DNA of 64,000 bases from Hemerocallis citrina (Eukaryota; Streptophyta; Magnoliopsida; Asparagales; Asphodelaceae), in NCBI GenBank assembly GCA_017893485.1, contig CM030364.1:41782109-41846108 (forward strand). Reading direction: 5' to 3'. The translations under genes and the position numbers were made by a program. A model generated the notes under the pieces. It had not been told where the DNA came from. It did no database searches and worked only from the letters and a program-made list of their open reading frames with translations. Shown in pieces: positions 1 to 9,918 of the stretch (position 1 is the first letter of the stretch; every line of letters starts with the position of its first letter).

Positions 1-1
1 G

Positions 2-3000
2 GGAGAACCGCTGATAGGGGCCGTACCTTTTGACTAGGGCGAGGGCGTCTTGCAGCATAGTGGGCCAGTAGTACCCATAATTTAATGCCTTCCGCGCTAG
101 CGAACAGCTTCCCATGTGGCATCTGCCGATCCCCTCGTGCAGCTCCTTGAGGGCGTACTTGGCTTCGTTTGGGGTTAGGCAGCGGAGGTAGGGTCTGTCA
201 TCCGTTGTTGTATAGGACCTTTTGAAGAGGGTGGCATTGATGATCGCGAATCTTTCAGATCGGACCCTGATCCGCCTTGCTTCAGCCCGGTTTTCGGGGA
301 GCTCTCCCTTGACTAGAAATTTTTTGATAAGAGTGGTCCAGTCGTTGGGAGGGGCTCCGTCTTCGACGCACAGAACCTCCGGGAAGTCTATACTTGGCTT
401 CAACAGGACTTCAATCAGGACCGTGCGGTCGAGGCCTTCAAAGGATGAGGAAGCCAACATTGACAGGGCATCGGCTTGGGCGTTCAGCTCCCGGGGGATC
501 CTCAAGACAGCCGATTCGTCGAAGGACGTTAATAGGCATTGGACCACGGCCAGGTACCTGATCATCCGATCGTCACGGGCCTCGTACTCCCCGGTGATCT
601 GGTTGACCACCAGCTGAGAGTCGCTAAAGGCCCTGATCTGTCTGGCGCCGGCTTGATGAGCCAGATTGCGCCCGGCGATCATGGCCTCGTATTCAGCCTC
701 GTTGTTAGAGGCCGAAAAGTTGAGGCGGAGACAATATTGAAGGAGGAAACCATCCGGACCCCGAAGAATGATGCTCGCACCACTCCCCGCTTTGCAAGAG
801 GAGCCGTCGACGTAAACTTCCCACGTCTGGTCGGCTTCCTTGTTCGCAGGTTGCTCGGAGATGGTGCATTCTGTGATGAATTCGGCGAGGGCCTGCCCTT
901 TGATGGCCGTTCTTAGTTGACAGCCGATGTCGTACTGACTGAGCTCGATCGACCATTTGACTAGTCAACCAGAGCTCTCGGACTTATAGAGCACGGCCTT
1001 CAAGGGTTGATCTGTGAGTACCTGGACCGAATGAGCCTGAAAGTAAGGACGGAGCTTTCGCGCGGCCATGACCAAGGCGTATGCTACTTTCTCCATCCTG
1101 GAATATCTGGTCTTGGCGTCGAGCAGGACCTTGCTTACATAGTACAAGGGCTTTTGGACCCCTTCCTCTTCTCGAATGAGGACGGCACTGAGCACGTTCT
1201 CCGAAGCGGAAAGGTAGAGCCAGAGTGGCTCCCCTGGTTCGGGATTGCTGAGGAGAGGAGAGTTGGTGAGGTACTCTTTTAACTGGGTGAAGGCCTCTTG
1301 CTGCTGAGTACCCCACTCGAACCCTCCGGTGCCGCGCAGTGCCTTGAAGAACGGAAGGGACTTCTTTCCAGACTTGGAGAGGAAACGACCGATGGCCGCT
1401 AGTCTCCCTGTCAGCCTCTGGACTTCTTTGACGTTCCTAGGAGGGGCCATGTCTATTATGGCCTGGATTTTTTCGGGGTTAGCCTCGATGCCGCGCTAGC
1501 TGACAATGAACCCTAAGAACTTCCCCGAGGAGACGCCGAAGGCACACTTCGCCGAGTTGAGCTTCATGTTGTGGGTTCGAAGGACCCCAAAGGCCTCTTC
1601 CAGGTCGGCGACGTGGTCCTGTCCTCGCTGACTTTTGAAGAGCATGTCGTCGATGTATACCTCCATGTTACGTCCGATTTGATCTTTGAAGACTCGGTTG
1701 ACGAGCCTCTGGTAGGTGGCACCGGCGTTCTACAGCCCGGAGGGCATGACCCGGTAGCTGTACAGTCCCCGATCTGTGACGAAGAACGTCCTGGCAATGT
1801 CGGGAGGAAACATCCGGATCTGGTTATAGCCCGAGAAGGCATCCATGAAGGATAAGAGCTCGTGGCCCGAGGTGGCATCGATCAGGGCATTAATGCTGGG
1901 AAGAGGGAACGGATCCTTGGGGCATGCCTTGTTGAGGTCGGTGAAATCTATGCAGATCCTCCAGCTCCTGCTCACCATCTTGACCATGACGACGTTCACC
2001 AGCCACTCAGGGTAGCTGACCGCTTGTACGAAACATGCGGACAAGAGCTTGTCCACCTCCGCATTTACTGCCTGCTGTCGCTCCGGAGCGAACTTGCGCC
2101 GCTTTTGGACAACGGGTTTCGACCCAGGAATCACGCTGAGTTTGTGCATGATGAGATCCTCAGAGTTCCCGGGCATGTCAGAGGGCTTCCAGGCAAAGAG
2201 GTCGACATTGCGGCAAATGTAGCCGATCAGGGCGTTCTTGAGGTCGGGCGTGAGGGAGCAGCTCACTCGGAAGTGCTTCGACGCATCCCCTGTCTCGAAC
2301 GAGACATCTTCTAGCTCGTCCACTGGCTCTAGTTCTGTCTGGGTTCTTTCGGGCTCCAGCTCAACAACATCGAGGGGAAATACACCGTTCCCGATCGCCA
2401 TCATGTAGCACGAACGGGCTGCCTCTTGTTTTCCTCGGACAACTCCAACACCAGTGTTAGTGGGGAACTTCATTTTCTGGTGGTAGGCCGAGGGAACCGC
2501 CTAGAGGGAGCAGAGCCCCCCGACGGCCGAGTATGGCGTTTAGGCTGCCTTGATATTCACAACCATGAAGTCCATGGACTCGGTTCTTCTATTCGGGGTC
2601 GTGCCTGTCGTGACATCTAGGGTGACGATCCCCTCTATTGTCACGGGGACGCCGGAGAATCCGTGTAAGGTGTATCCGGCCAGCTTTAGCTTCTCACGGG
2701 AGAGCTTCAAGTTCTCGAATGCTCCCAAAATTAGAATGTTGACCGAGCTCCCGTTGTCTACGAGGATTTGCCGGACCTCAAAGTTTGCCATGCTGAGGCT
2801 GATGACAAGTGCGTCACAGTGAGGGAGCCGAACTCCCTCCAGGTCCTCCCTCGAGAAAGAAACAGGGAGTTGTTGGATTTGGGGGGAGAGAGGGCCCTGA
2901 ACGGTGTTGACATCCCAGATGAATGCCTTGCGGGTTGTGTTGGAATCCCCTCCCATGGGCCCTCCGTGGACGCAATGTAAGATTGCCTGGCCCTCGGGCT

Positions 3001-4180
3001 CCGGATCCCGCTCGGGTCGCTGCCGGGGTGCTCGAGGAGGAGGGGAATCCCTCCTGTGTCTGGTATCCCTCTGTTCCCGGAAGCCTTCTCTTTTGAATTC
3101 TCGGAGGTACCCTCGTTGAATGAAGGCCTCAATTTTGTCCTTCAGGGCACGGCAATGATCTGTGTCGTGCCCGTTGTCCCGGTGGAAGCGGCAGTAGAAC
3201 CGCTGATCCCTCCTCTTGCCGGTGTTGTTGGACGGTCGAGGGGGGTACTGCACGAGGTCGCTGTCTTCAATCGCTAAGAGAATCGTCAACACGTTTTGCG
3301 TTAGTGGAGTGTACCTCTCGAAGCGGGGGACCGGCGGAACCTTCTTCACGGTGCCCCCGTCTCTCGGAGCTTTCTTCGCCGGCTCGACCTCGTCGGCTTT
3401 GCGCTTCCCCTTTTTGAAAACTTCTTTCTGGTCCTCTGGATTCAGGGCCTCTTCGGCTCGGATGTACTTTTTGACCCGGTTGAGGAGGTCAGGGAAGTCT
3501 ATCGGGGGCTTCTTTGCCAGGGAGGCCTTCAGCTGTCCGTGTCAGACGTTGTGCCGGAAGACTGCCGAGGCAACCCCGGGGTCGAGGGAGGAGACCGACC
3601 TCGCCTTGGCGGTGAACCTTCGGACGAACACCCGGAGTGACTCCCCTTCCTTCTGCCGGAGGCCGAGTAGGGACGCACTTGTTCTTTCGGCCTTTCGACT
3701 GGTTACAATGTGTGCAAGGAAGCTGCCTTCTAGCTGGTCGAAAGAATAGATGGAGTCGGGGGTGAGTTTGGAGAACCATTCCCGTGCCGGACCATGGTGG
3801 GTGGCGGGGAAGGCTCGGCACAGGAGGGGATCCGATGCGCTTTGAATCATCATGAGGGTTTTGAAGCCCTCCATGTGATCAGCAGGATCGCCCTCGCCAT
3901 CGTAGGTCTCGAATTGAGGCAGGTAGAAATTCCGGGGTATCTCCGCCTGCAGGATGAGGGCGGAGAAAGGAGGTCGGATAGGCCTGTACCCCTGAGCTGT
4001 CCTTGGGCCACCGTCGCCGAAGTGGTCGAGGCGATCCTCCATTTCATGGAGGCGCTTCAAAATGTTGTCGTCATAATCCAGTGGGATTGTTGAGGGGCGG
4101 GACATGCTGGCCTCGGCATCTGACCGTGTGTGAGAGCGGCGGACGTCCTCATCAATGGGGATCCCTCGGATGGCCCCCAT
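2..4180 (-). pseudogene. Tat gag-pro-pol polyprotein, decayed, runs off the window
   Basis: One continuous minus-strand frame from 4180 to the window edge, with no frameshift but six in-frame stops (3542-3544, 2540-2542, 2501-2503, 1730-1732, 1496-1498, 965-967). Gag core is at 4180-3542 (PPFS, GPAREWFSKL, SASLLGLRQKEGESL); a zinc-binding-like FHRDNGHDTDHCRALK follows at about 3190. The protease motif LVDNGSSVNIL at about 2760 is the DNGSS form common in this lineage. RT spans about 2110-1590 with DFTDLNKACPKD, MDAFSGYNQI and catalytic YIDD. RNase H covers about 1450-900, and the second RNase H about 830-430. Integrase begins at about 150 with HEGIG..H, but the paired cysteines of its zinc finger read KRYGPYQRF instead of KRCDPCQRF in the sister element. 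Several changes look like C-to-T deamination. Not translatable as a whole. Confidence 0.88.
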
Positions 4181-4596
4181 GATTTCCTTCCGAAAGTCCT
4201 GGAACTCCTGGTGAGTGACCGGGGCTCGCTCGGCCCGGTTTGGTTGACCCGGAGGTTGCCGTCTGACACGGCTGAGCGCCGGCCCCCGTCCTTGGGATAG
4301 AGGCTTTGGATGGTTCGGGGCCGAGTTGGAAGCGGCCCCTCCCCTGCTGTGGCTGGCCTATCGGTTTAGGATTACCCCCCACAGATCTGGTTGGATCAGA
4401 CGGGAGGCACCCGGTTAGAGTCTGTGACTGACCCCCGGGTTGTTGGATGCTTGAGCGTCGGCGCCGATGCCCTGTGGAGGCACGTCCTGCCGACGCGCTG
4501 AGGTAACAGCTCTCGTGGCTTTGGGTGCCATGTGAGCTCGGGTTGACGGGGTACCGTTGGTGGCTGAGCTCGGACCGGTGTCCGCAATAGAGAGTT

Positions 4597-4614
4597 TCCC
4601 ACAGACGGCACCAA
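4597..4614 (-). other. Primer-binding site of Tat element 1
   Basis: Reading on the minus strand, TTGGTGCCGTCTGTGGGA lies two bases inside the 5' LTR end. The same sequence type stands next to the 5' LTRs at 57868 and 37938, which confirms the LTR edges. The priming tRNA was not assigned. Confidence 0.75.
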
Positions 4615-4616
4615 CC

Positions 4617-5200
4617 TGATGCGGTTTGTTTTTGGGAGACGTGTGGATGCACCAGGTGTGAGTTCTTACTCAATTTGTATTGGTGGAGGAAGCTCCTGTG
4701 CGGACGACCCTCAGTCGGGCGAACGGTACGGAAGTAGGCGGGAGTGAGGTGGAGGCTGAATGCTCGGCTTGGATTGGGGGCTCGGATCCGAGGTCTCATG
4801 TACCTGCAGATGGTCTAGGAACACTGGGGTTGGTCCCGGTGGCAGACCCTTCGACGATTTAGTCAGCTACTGAGAGAGAGTAACAGTAACTAGGGTTTTG
4901 AGTGGGAAAAGATCGATTACCTAGAAAAGGAGTAGGGATCTGGTATTTATAGAAGATGCCAACCGGGTCTGGACCCGTTTGGGGCCGGGTCTGGACCTGG
5001 TTGCCCGTGGGGTTAAAGCGGTGAAAACCCGGGCGGTATAGGGCTGACGTGGCAAGGGCCCGAGCAATTTCCGGGCTGACGTGGCAGAGGCCTGGGCGGT
5101 TTTCCAGTGCTGACATGGCAGATCTGGATGGTCTAGAGGCGCGCGTATTTTGAGGGGGATCCTGTGGTCCAGGAGGGGCCACGTCATCCAACCCATATCA
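4617..5200 (-). repeat. 5' LTR of Tat element 1
   Basis: 584 bp. On the minus strand it starts TGATATGGGTTGG and ends CCGCATCA, directly before the primer-binding site. A TATA box (minus CTATAAATACC, 4944-4951) should set the retroelement transcript start. It is homologous to the LTRs at 39795-40300 and 57868-58384. Confidence 0.8.
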
Positions 5201-5205
5201 TATCT

Positions 5206-5934
5206 ACTACGCACAATTGCGGTTGTATGTAACTATCCACTAATTGCTCTTATAACTCTATAGTCCTCCACTATGTCATTGACTAATAATAGTGTGAAAA
5301 TGGAACTGCAATGAAAAATCTCAACTAGACGATCAATATTTTAGAAGTTAAAGCAAGGTGTTCGGTTAAGCCATCTTGATCTTTGTGTAGAGTAAAGTCT
5401 TATTTGGAGATTTTCTACAAGTTCTTCCAGAGGTACCCCGTGGAATGAGGGAACAGACTATTGCTTCAACCTTAGTAAAATCAGATATTTTCCAAAAAAT
5501 GAAAATTATACAATTACAACAAAATATGAGGGCATTATTAGATCCAATATTCAGTGACTTATTGCTTCAAGTAGGGAACGGAGAGGAGTCTGTTGTCGAC
5601 AATGATTTAGTTTAAATTTCTCAGGATATGATCGTTGAATACTTAACTATGAAGTATCCGAGAATGCCTTGCTTGATAGTGTTTTTGCTCCACTCCATCA
5701 ACATGCACTCTCTTGCCTACATCACTAAACGTGATATTTTAGCAGCGAACAATGAGTGCGTTAATTCATTAAATGACGAAATGATTACTAGATTTTCTAA
5801 AGAAAAAAGTTCCTTACTTAACGAGAATTTTTTTCTATAATTGATTTTCAAAATATATAGAGAACATTGTTGAAATATTCAATTGGTATGTTCACCAAAC
5901 CACGTGCACTTGTTGCACGGTAAATTTTAACTAG
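5206..5934 (+). mobile_element. Helitron remnant, 3' part with helicase code
   Basis: The 3' terminus is intact: a hairpin CGTGCA-cttgt-TGCACG at 5903-5919 followed 11 bases later by CTAG at 5931-5934 with a T after it, as expected of a Helitron end. The upstream part encodes helicase-like protein. The true 5' end was not found; the Tat element 1 LTR abuts it at 5200. The left limit given here is only the LTR border. Confidence 0.7.
5455..5840 (+). pseudogene. C-terminal fragment of Helitron Rep/helicase
   Basis: The plus-strand frame reads FQKMKIIQLQQNMRALLDP, then IFSDLLLQVGNGEE, one TAA stop at about 5615, then DMIVEYLTMKYPRM and ILAANNECVNSLNDEMITRF. This order (QNMRA, FS..LL.VGNG, A.NE.V..LN..M...F) is that of the C-terminal helicase region of plant Helitron proteins. 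The rest of the protein (Rep motifs, Walker motifs) is missing. The match is by recalled family pattern only. Confidence 0.65.
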
Positions 5935-6140
5935 TATGAGTAGATAAATCAATAGAAACTTAACTGTTTAACGAAATAATTGTTGGGAATATGGTTCCCA
6001 AAATCAAGGTGCTATATTATATCTGAAAGCTTATACGACTTTAACTAGGGCCAGTCCTGAGATTTATAGAGCTTTGTGTAGAAAGAAAAAAACTCGACAT
6101 TCTTTGAAATTTTAATACCAAATTTACTTTATTTTAATTT

Positions 6141-6141
<1 letters not shown>

Positions 6142-6190
<49 letters not shown>
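6142..6190. repeat. (TA)n microsatellite
   Basis: About 24 perfect TA units in AT-rich sequence. No gene is seen in the surrounding 5940-6590. Confidence 0.95.
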
Positions 6191-6193
<3 letters not shown>

Positions 6194-6596
6194 GAATTCT
6201 ATTGAAAAATATGAATATGGGACAGTCTATATGTTAAATTTTTTATATGAATTCATTTGAAAAATATGTTTCAAATTTTATATCATTGGAGACTCCAATA
6301 GCTCGGACGACTTAATCGATATCTTGAATTAGTCGTCTCATCAATTAAGATGAAATAGTATAAATGTGGTTAAGGATCATCATATTCTTGCAACGCAGAA
6401 AGTACACGATTAAAAAAACCTTCACGTCTTAAGTCAGTCTCAACAATTAACGAAAAAAACATAGAAATCATTAAAGAACTTTCTATTATATATATATAAG
6501 AAAAAATGAAATCATCGACAACAGTGTTCGAACCTGCCGCAACTAGGTTGCTAGGCATTCTTCGAGTGACCCAGTCGTAATTTATGAAATAATTTG

Positions 6597-6870
6597 TAGT
6601 AGGTTTCCGTAGTCATAAATACACTTTATAAACAAAATTTGATGCCGTTTTGAAATTTGAATATTTTGAAGAAGCCCACGTTCGGATTACCGCAGTATTG
6701 GACTCTAAATCTTTTTTAACTTCGCAGGGTCAATGTTTCCAAAAGTCTGTGAAGTAGGTTTCCTTATTCATAACATTATACACAATTTTTTGTACGATTT
6801 TTTAACTTGAAATATTTGACGAACTTTAGCCTAATTATGTATTGCAACAGTTTTTGGCTCTGAATCACAT
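6597..6870. repeat. Degenerate direct repeat, two units of about 155 bp
   Basis: Both units start GTAGGTTTCC (6600 and 6751) and end GGACTCTAAATC or GGCTCTGAATC. They are diverged but colinear. The origin is unknown. Confidence 0.45.
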
Positions 6871-6902
6871 CGAACAATGCATGGTTAAAATTTACGAAAG
6901 AA

Positions 6903-7866
6903 TGTGAAGTACAGGGTTCAACAGAGAGCGAGACAGTCGACAGTGTAGTCGACTGGTCAAGCTTCAGATGTGGGCTTGACACATTGCGGTCAACCGACCC
7001 AAAGTGCGGACGACCGACTTCGGCATTGTGCGTTATTTGGGTTGACAATTTTAAGGCCCAATAAGTTGTATTTGTGTTTATCTTTTAGGGCTTGCTTGGG
7101 GCTATAAATATAATAGTAGATGTGAACTCTAGGGTAAAGAAATTTATATCATGGGTGAGCCGTTATCATTGATCAACCTCAAAAGGGGTTATGTTGAGTG
7201 TTTCAAATGTGAGATAGAGAGATTGAGAGTTGTAATCTCTTTGTAATCTTTGTATTTCTTGGAGAATAAAAAATATTGGCTATCTCTGCTTATTATTGTG
7301 TTCTTGTGAGATATTGCGATTATTGTGGTGACTTGTTCTTGGTTCATCTAGTTCTTAGAAAGTTTATGTTGCTCATGGTGTATGTTCCGCTATTAGTACT
7401 ACAAGTTGTGGCAGATTCTACAACAAGTGGTATCAGAGCACTGAGTTCGGGATGGCCGATAGCAAGTTGAAGATCGAGAGGTTCGATGGGAGTGACTTCG
7501 TGATGTAGAAAATTCTCAGATGATAGCATATCTTCGTCAGAAAGATCTAGATGGTCCGTTGTTTGATGAGATCCCGAAAGACAATGATGCGAAGGTCTTG
7601 GTGGATTGGAATCGTTTGGATCAGAAGGCATTAGGGCAAATTCGGTTGGGGCAGAGTAAGAAGGCGTTATTTCATATTTCGAAGGCAAAGACCACAAACA
7701 GGGCTATGGAGATTCTCACGGATATGTATGGGAAACAATCAACATCTAATCAATTTCGTTACTTGAAGAAATTGGTTAATATGAAGTTGATGGAAGGGGA
7801 TTTAATAGCAGAACATATGAACAATTACTGTATTGTGTACAACCAGATAAAGTGTAATACCCTGCA
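6903..7866 (+). mobile_element. Truncated Ty1/copia retrotransposon (5' LTR and gag start)
   Basis: A probable 5' LTR runs from TGTGAAGTACAGGG (6903) to ATTCTACA (7422) with a TATA box at 7103-7110. It is followed by an initiator-methionine tRNA primer site, TGGTATCAGAGC, at 7428-7439. A gag frame follows and breaks off near 7866, where unrelated sequence begins. No 3' LTR was found. The left LTR border is only TG-based and uncertain. The LTR carries two GTCGAC palindromes near 6936 and 6948. Confidence 0.65.
7452..7866 (+). pseudogene. Copia gag fragment
   Basis: It starts MADSKLKIERFDGSDF, then meets a TAG stop at about 7507 and a frameshift. It resumes as AYLRQKDLDGPLF, ALGQIRLGQ and MEILTDMYGK, followed by QFRYLKKLVNMKL. 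This is the copia gag (UBN2-type) layout: FDG..F at the start, IRL.L.D and a central L..LY pattern. The reading frame ends at the truncation junction, before any zinc knuckle. Confidence 0.7.
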
Positions 7867-7872
7867 AAATTA

Positions 7873-8353
7873 TCATTTCCAATTTATATTAAGTTTTGTT
7901 ATGGCTTTTAGCTTTTTCATACCTTCTTCTGTTATGCCCAGTTCTTCTTCTGGGTAGTCTGTCATATATCTTCCTAATTCTTTCATATTTTTATTTATGA
8001 TTCTTAAATCTTTTCTTATATCACTGAACATTTCAGGACCGCTGTAATCTTCTTCCAAGTCTTGTACGTTTAAATAAATTTTTGGCTCCATGTCCTACTA
8101 TTTTGTCTGCTAGTAGGTGTTGGTAATACCAACTTGCTTCTTCGTTTCTGTAATCTAATACTTTGTATACTATGTGTTTTTATATCTCTTTAGGTAGTTG
8201 ATTAGTTACTTTTATTGTTAGTAATAGGTATTCTGATATTTCTTTACTGGCAATATGCTTACTTTCCACTAATCTTTTATCAACGTATTTAATCTTGAAT
8301 TTTGTAAGATTTTTTAATTTAAGTTTCTCTATTTTCTGTGAATTATCCAGCAT
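7873..8353 (-). other. Two overlapping unidentified ORFs, AT-rich
   Basis: ORF A starts at 8353 and reads 57 codons to a TAA at 8180-8182. Its frame then stays open past the start of ORF B. ORF B (8091-7873, 72 aa, starts MEPKIYLNVQDLEEDY) is in another frame and overlaps that read-through by roughly 30 bases. B is acidic to mixed and lysine-rich near the end. I do not recognise either. The compact overlapping layout would fit an integrated DNA virus or a mobile element, but no diagnostic motif supports that. It sits directly behind the truncated copia gag. Confidence 0.3.
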
Positions 8354-8500
8354 TTCTAAGGTTAAGTTGTATTATAGTTTATAATTTCTAGAGTGGGGTT
8401 ATATATAAAATTTTGCTTTTTGGTTATTATAATTAAAAGGGGTAGTTGGCTAAATATTTTTGGAAGAAGGGTATTTGGCTAAATATTTTTGAAAAGTGGG

Positions 8501-8686
8501 TTATTTACCCACTATACTCGAAACTTTACTAGGTAGAACCCTTGACCATGAAATGGAGAATGTGTAGGATTTTACTCCTGAGGAATGCATTAACTCCATT
8601 GTCAATTTGAAACCATAAATAGTACGTGATATATATGTGAAGTCATCCCAATTGTTAAAACTTTTGTTACCATCAAAAGTATCCAC
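8501..8686 (-). pseudogene. Glycoside hydrolase family 1 (beta-glucosidase) exon relic
   Basis: The minus strand reads DGNKSFNNWDDFTYIS and, after a short gap in the alignment to the family, LMHSSGVKSYTFSISWSRVL followed by PSKVSS. These correspond to two consecutive N-terminal blocks of plant GH1 enzymes (G.S..NWD.FTH and DI.LM...GVNSYRFSISWSRILP). The piece between them is shortened and no other GH1 blocks (acid/base NEP, nucleophile ENG) are nearby, so this is a dispersed gene fragment. The open frame of 80 codons here is probably chance survival. Confidence 0.55.
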
Positions 8687-8863
8687 CTTCAAATTGAAAC
8701 CACAAATATTAGATTGATATTTGATATTATTAATGTTCACCTAAAAATAAGATAGTTAATTTTCAGAATCGGAGAATCGGAAAATACATGAAGTGGAAAA
8801 TACATGTATAATTTCTCAAAATACTAACTCATCATCGAAGTTACCTTGATCCTAAATAAAATT

Positions 8864-9863
8864 TGTTGACTTTTAGTTTGGTGTGCATAAATCGTGCTCA
8901 CTCATACTAATAAGTTTGAATTTAGTGTGTCAGATTTTCAGGATCAAATAACATAAAAAAGAGATCCAAGAGAGATTCACAAATATACAAACAAGAAAAG
9001 AAATAAAGAATAATAGCAAACACAAGCAAAAGAGGAAGATGTTCAAAAGAATTCTTGATTAATTGATCCACAAGCAAAAGAGGAAGATATCAAGATCTGA
9101 ATTTTTCTTTCTATTTTCGTGAGATTATAATTATATAAGATTGATTAAAAAGGGATTAATTTTTGGTAAGAAAACATGGTGGATTCGGAATAAACAGTGC
9201 GTGACCGATCGACCGCACTTCGTGACCGATCGACCGCATCGCGGTCGACCGCAACCATGAGTTGTTTGAGAAGCAGTCGACCTTTCACCTCTCTACTTTA
9301 CGCTAGAAAGCTGAACGGTCAACCGCACCAATATGACTGTCGACCGCACTTTGCGCTGTGTATATTCTTGGAAAGTATCCTTTCTATTTTTTGATTGATA
9401 CTCTTCCCCGTCTATTAATATTAATGAATCCACTATGTCTTCCTCACCTAATTACTTCTGGAAAAAATTCTTGAGAACTAATCCTTCAGTTAATCAATCC
9501 GAGTGTGAGCATTTATTTGGTTGTATTCTTCAGTCAAGATCATTAACGATCTTAAGTTTTTCTTTTCATTTCTTTTCCACTTCGGTGAGATTGACGGGAC
9601 TTGGATTAGAAGTCCTGTGGGTGTAATAGGTCACTCGGCCTGAATCCGAGAATCACTGTACAAGGGCTTTGAGTATAGTGGAACGCTTGTGGCGGAGAAT
9701 TGCTACAAGTAGGTGGTGTGGACGTAGACCTGGGGGTCGAACCACGTTATATCGACGCGTCATCTGTGTTTGCTTTTCTTATCACTCTTGCATTTACTTT
9801 ACTTTATTTTAATTTTTTAAATTCCGCAAGATCACCCTATTCACCCTCCCAGTGTGATTTACA
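8864..9863 (+). repeat. 5' LTR of SIRE-like element
   Basis: 1000 bp, starts TGTTGACTTTTAG and ends GTGATTTACA. It contains repeated palindromic GATCGACCGC and GGTCGACCGC units at about 9205-9255. One such unit is absent from the 3' LTR, so the LTR pair differs by a small tandem copy-number change. Confidence 0.88.
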
Positions 9864-9864
9864 G

Positions 9865-9876
9865 TGGTATCAGAGC
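9865..9876 (+). other. Primer-binding site (initiator Met tRNA)
   Basis: TGGTATCAGAGC one base after the 5' LTR end, the standard plant copia primer site. Confidence 0.9.
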
Positions 9877-9918
9877 GAGGTGCTTATAAAAAGCTTAAAA
9901 GCTTAAGCAAAAGGTCCA

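Larger units (their letters stand above)
1..5200 (-). mobile_element. Ty3/gypsy Tat-lineage retrotransposon, 5' portion (element 1)
   Basis: Minus-strand LTR retrotransposon whose 3' part lies outside the window. In element order it has a 5' LTR (5200-4617), a primer-binding site, gag, protease, reverse transcriptase, RNase H, a second archaeal-type RNase H and the zinc-finger start of integrase at base 1. The extra RNase H (DGSS at about 820, NNEAEYEA at about 690, SDSQLVV at about 620) is the hallmark of the Tat/Ogre group. Bases 5201-5205 (TATCT) would be one target-site copy; the other is not visible. The element is closely related to the one at 39795-58384. It is inactive because its polyprotein carries six stop codons. 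Confidence 0.9.

Noticed and set aside
222..917. Plus-strand ORFs opposite the Tat polyprotein
   Set aside because: Shadows of the minus-strand RNase H and integrase code; no family pattern. The same applies to those at 1862-2314, 3216-3749 and 49988-50368.
5201..5240. TCTACTACGCAC as a Helitron 5' end
   Set aside because: TC start without supporting copies, and it overlaps the putative Tat target site; left unassigned.
6520..6560. GTTCGAACC as a possible SINE or tRNA B box
   Set aside because: No A box at the right distance and no tail; a lone match.
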